Shown here in pieces: positions 4,184 through 5,208 of a stretch of 5,208 nt of DNA. Position 1 is the stretch's first letter. Each line of letters begins with the position of its first letter. The translations under genes and the position numbers were made by a program. Source of the stretch: Planctomycetaceae bacterium (GTDB taxonomy: Bacteria > Planctomycetota > Planctomycetia > Pirellulales > Pirellulaceae); the NCBI GenBank assembly GCA_007124535.1, contig SLEY01000033.1:1-5208 (forward strand). Reading direction: 5' to 3'. The notes under the pieces are model-generated. The model made no database searches. It was not told the origin of the DNA and saw nothing but the letters and a program-made list of their open reading frames with translations.

Positions 4184-5208
4184 ATGTTCGGAATGCAAGG
4201 AAAACGGTTGTTGTGGATTGGCGTGATCCTGGCGGGATTCGCCCCGCAAGTGGACGGCGCCGACCCATCCCTGGATCTTTCCCATGTCCCGGCCAACGCG
4301 GTCGCAGCGGTGGTCGTGCATCCGCAGCGATTGTTGGAATCACCGGAACTGGAACTGCTGCCCTGGGAAGTGATTCAGGTCGAAGGCCAACGGGAATGGG
4401 GCATCGATCTGTTGGCTCTGGAAACGGTAATCGCCCTCGCCGCGGCCCCGACGCCAGAAACGCCACCGGATTGGGGGATCATCCTGCGTTTCCAAGAACC
4501 GCAGACGGTGGCGGAGTCCTGGCTGGCGGGAACGGAGGCGGCCACGGTGGACGAGGTGCCCTATCGGCGAGCGCAGTGGCCGAGGGAGGCCAACTTCTGC
4601 CAGATCGACCCCCAGACGCTGCTGGTCGGTTCGGAGCCTTTGTTGCGGGCGATGATCACGGCGGAAGACACCAGCAGTCCGCTGCTCGAGCGCCTGGCCA
4701 GCGCCCCGATGGAGCATCATGTGACCGCCGTTCTGGCCGTGACACCGTTGCACGATCTGATCCGGCAGATGACGGCCGACGTGCCGATCCCGCCGCCGCT
4801 GGAGCCGTTGCGCGAGGGACTCGAACAGTTGGAAGCGGTGATCGCCACGGTGGATTTCGGCTCGGAACCGGGCGCGGCCCCCACGGGCCCCCGCCTGCAA
4901 TTGATCGCCACCGACGGGGCCGCCGCCGAGCAGTTGGAAGCGGCGGTCGTTCAGGCTTTGGGATTCGGGAAACAGATGCTGTTGGGCCAGGTGATGCAGG
5001 ACTGGCAACCGGATGTCGAGGATCCTTCCGAGCGGGCCATGCAGCAATACATCTTTCGGGTTGCCGACACGATCGAGAAAGGCTTGCGGCCGGTGCGGCA
5101 GGACAATCGTCTGGAGATCGAGGTACGAACCGACTACGCCACCACGGGGATGCTGGTCGGGTTGCTGCTGCCGGCGGTTTCCGCCGCCCGGGAGGCCGCC
5201 CGGCGGGC
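4184..5208 (+). CDS. Exported planctomycete protein with C-terminal DUF1559-like segment, 3'-partial
   Basis: Open from ATG to the right edge: 341 complete codons and no stop. Residues 1-25 form a signal peptide (K7 R8, then LLWIGVILAGFA, likely cleavage VDG|AD), so the protein is exported. Residues 39-115 and 179-254 look like two copies of one unit: a Val-rich strand (AAVVVHP, TAVLAVTP), an amphipathic helix, L-E-[AT]-V-I-A (79-84, 216-221), then a strand (GIILRF, RLQLIAT). At 323-341 is a hydrophobic stretch ending LLLPAVSAAREAARR, the hallmark of the start of DUF1559 (SBP_bac_10) proteins. Here it is deep inside the protein and lacks the FTLVELL prepilin cleavage motif that usually precedes it. 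It could anchor the protein in the membrane or act as an assembly helix. Relatives are known to me only as planctomycete hypothetical proteins; the function is unknown. It has its own promoter and is not obviously linked to the genes before it. Confidence 0.85.
   Translation, partial: MFGMQGKRLLWIGVILAGFAPQVDGADPSLDLSHVPANAVAAVVVHPQRLLESPELELLPWEVIQVEGQREWGIDLLALETVIALAAAPTPETPPDWGIILRFQEPQTVAESWLAGTEAATVDEVPYRRAQWPREANFCQIDPQTLLVGSEPLLRAMITAEDTSSPLLERLASAPMEHHVTAVLAVTPLHDLIRQMTADVPIPPPLEPLREGLEQLEAVIATVDFGSEPGAAPTGPRLQLIATDGAAAEQLEAAVVQALGFGKQMLLGQVMQDWQPDVEDPSERAMQQYIFRVADTIEKGLRPVRQDNRLEIEVRTDYATTGMLVGLLLPAVSAAREAARR

Noticed and set aside
4340..5047. 235-aa antisense open frame opposite the last gene
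   Set aside because: Rich in Arg, Gln and Gly with no motif, and fully covered by a + strand gene with signal peptide and DUF1559-like segment.

Overview
The window looks like part of a chromosome from a GC-rich planctomycete, most likely near the Pirellulales. The main clue is the last gene. It carries a Leu-Leu-Pro-Ala-Val…Ala-Ala-Arg-Glu-Ala-Ala-Arg-Arg segment typical of the DUF1559 (SBP_bac_10) protein family that is greatly expanded in Planctomycetota. The exported thioredoxin-protease fusion and the TACAAT -10 box also fit. All genes I can support are on the + strand. The first is cut by the left edge and the last by the right edge.

Layout. Positions 1-1602 hold the 3' part of a URO-D-superfamily protein (methylcobalamin:thiol methyltransferase type, not HemE), fused to a CAPC thioredoxin domain and a second thioredoxin-like domain that has lost its cysteines. 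After 129 bp, 1732-3204 encodes an exported protein with a CSAC thioredoxin domain, a trypsin-like serine protease domain with an intact His-Asp-Ser triad, and Pro-rich linkers. The 239-bp gap 3205-3443 holds possible hairpins and a candidate promoter with a palindrome. Next come two small genes 38 bp apart (3444-3665 and 3704-3967). They resemble, in predicted fold and order, a HicA/HicB-type toxin-antitoxin pair but do not match the classical families by motif. The second protein stops in the middle of what looks like the start of a helix-turn-helix. The 216-bp gap 3968-4183 contains the best promoter of the window. It drives 4184 to beyond 5208, an exported planctomycete protein with an apparent internal duplication and a DUF1559-like segment near the end of the visible part.

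How they work together. The first two genes could be co-transcribed: there is no clear terminator or promoter between them, and the second has a strong Shine-Dalgarno. Their products would act in different compartments (cytoplasm and envelope), so a shared pathway is speculative. The small pair is probably its own operon and has more A/T-ending codons than a sample of its neighbour, as expected for an accessory module. It is the best candidate here for an undescribed system. The last gene appears to be a separate transcription unit. All family assignments are from motif reading only; no database search was possible.
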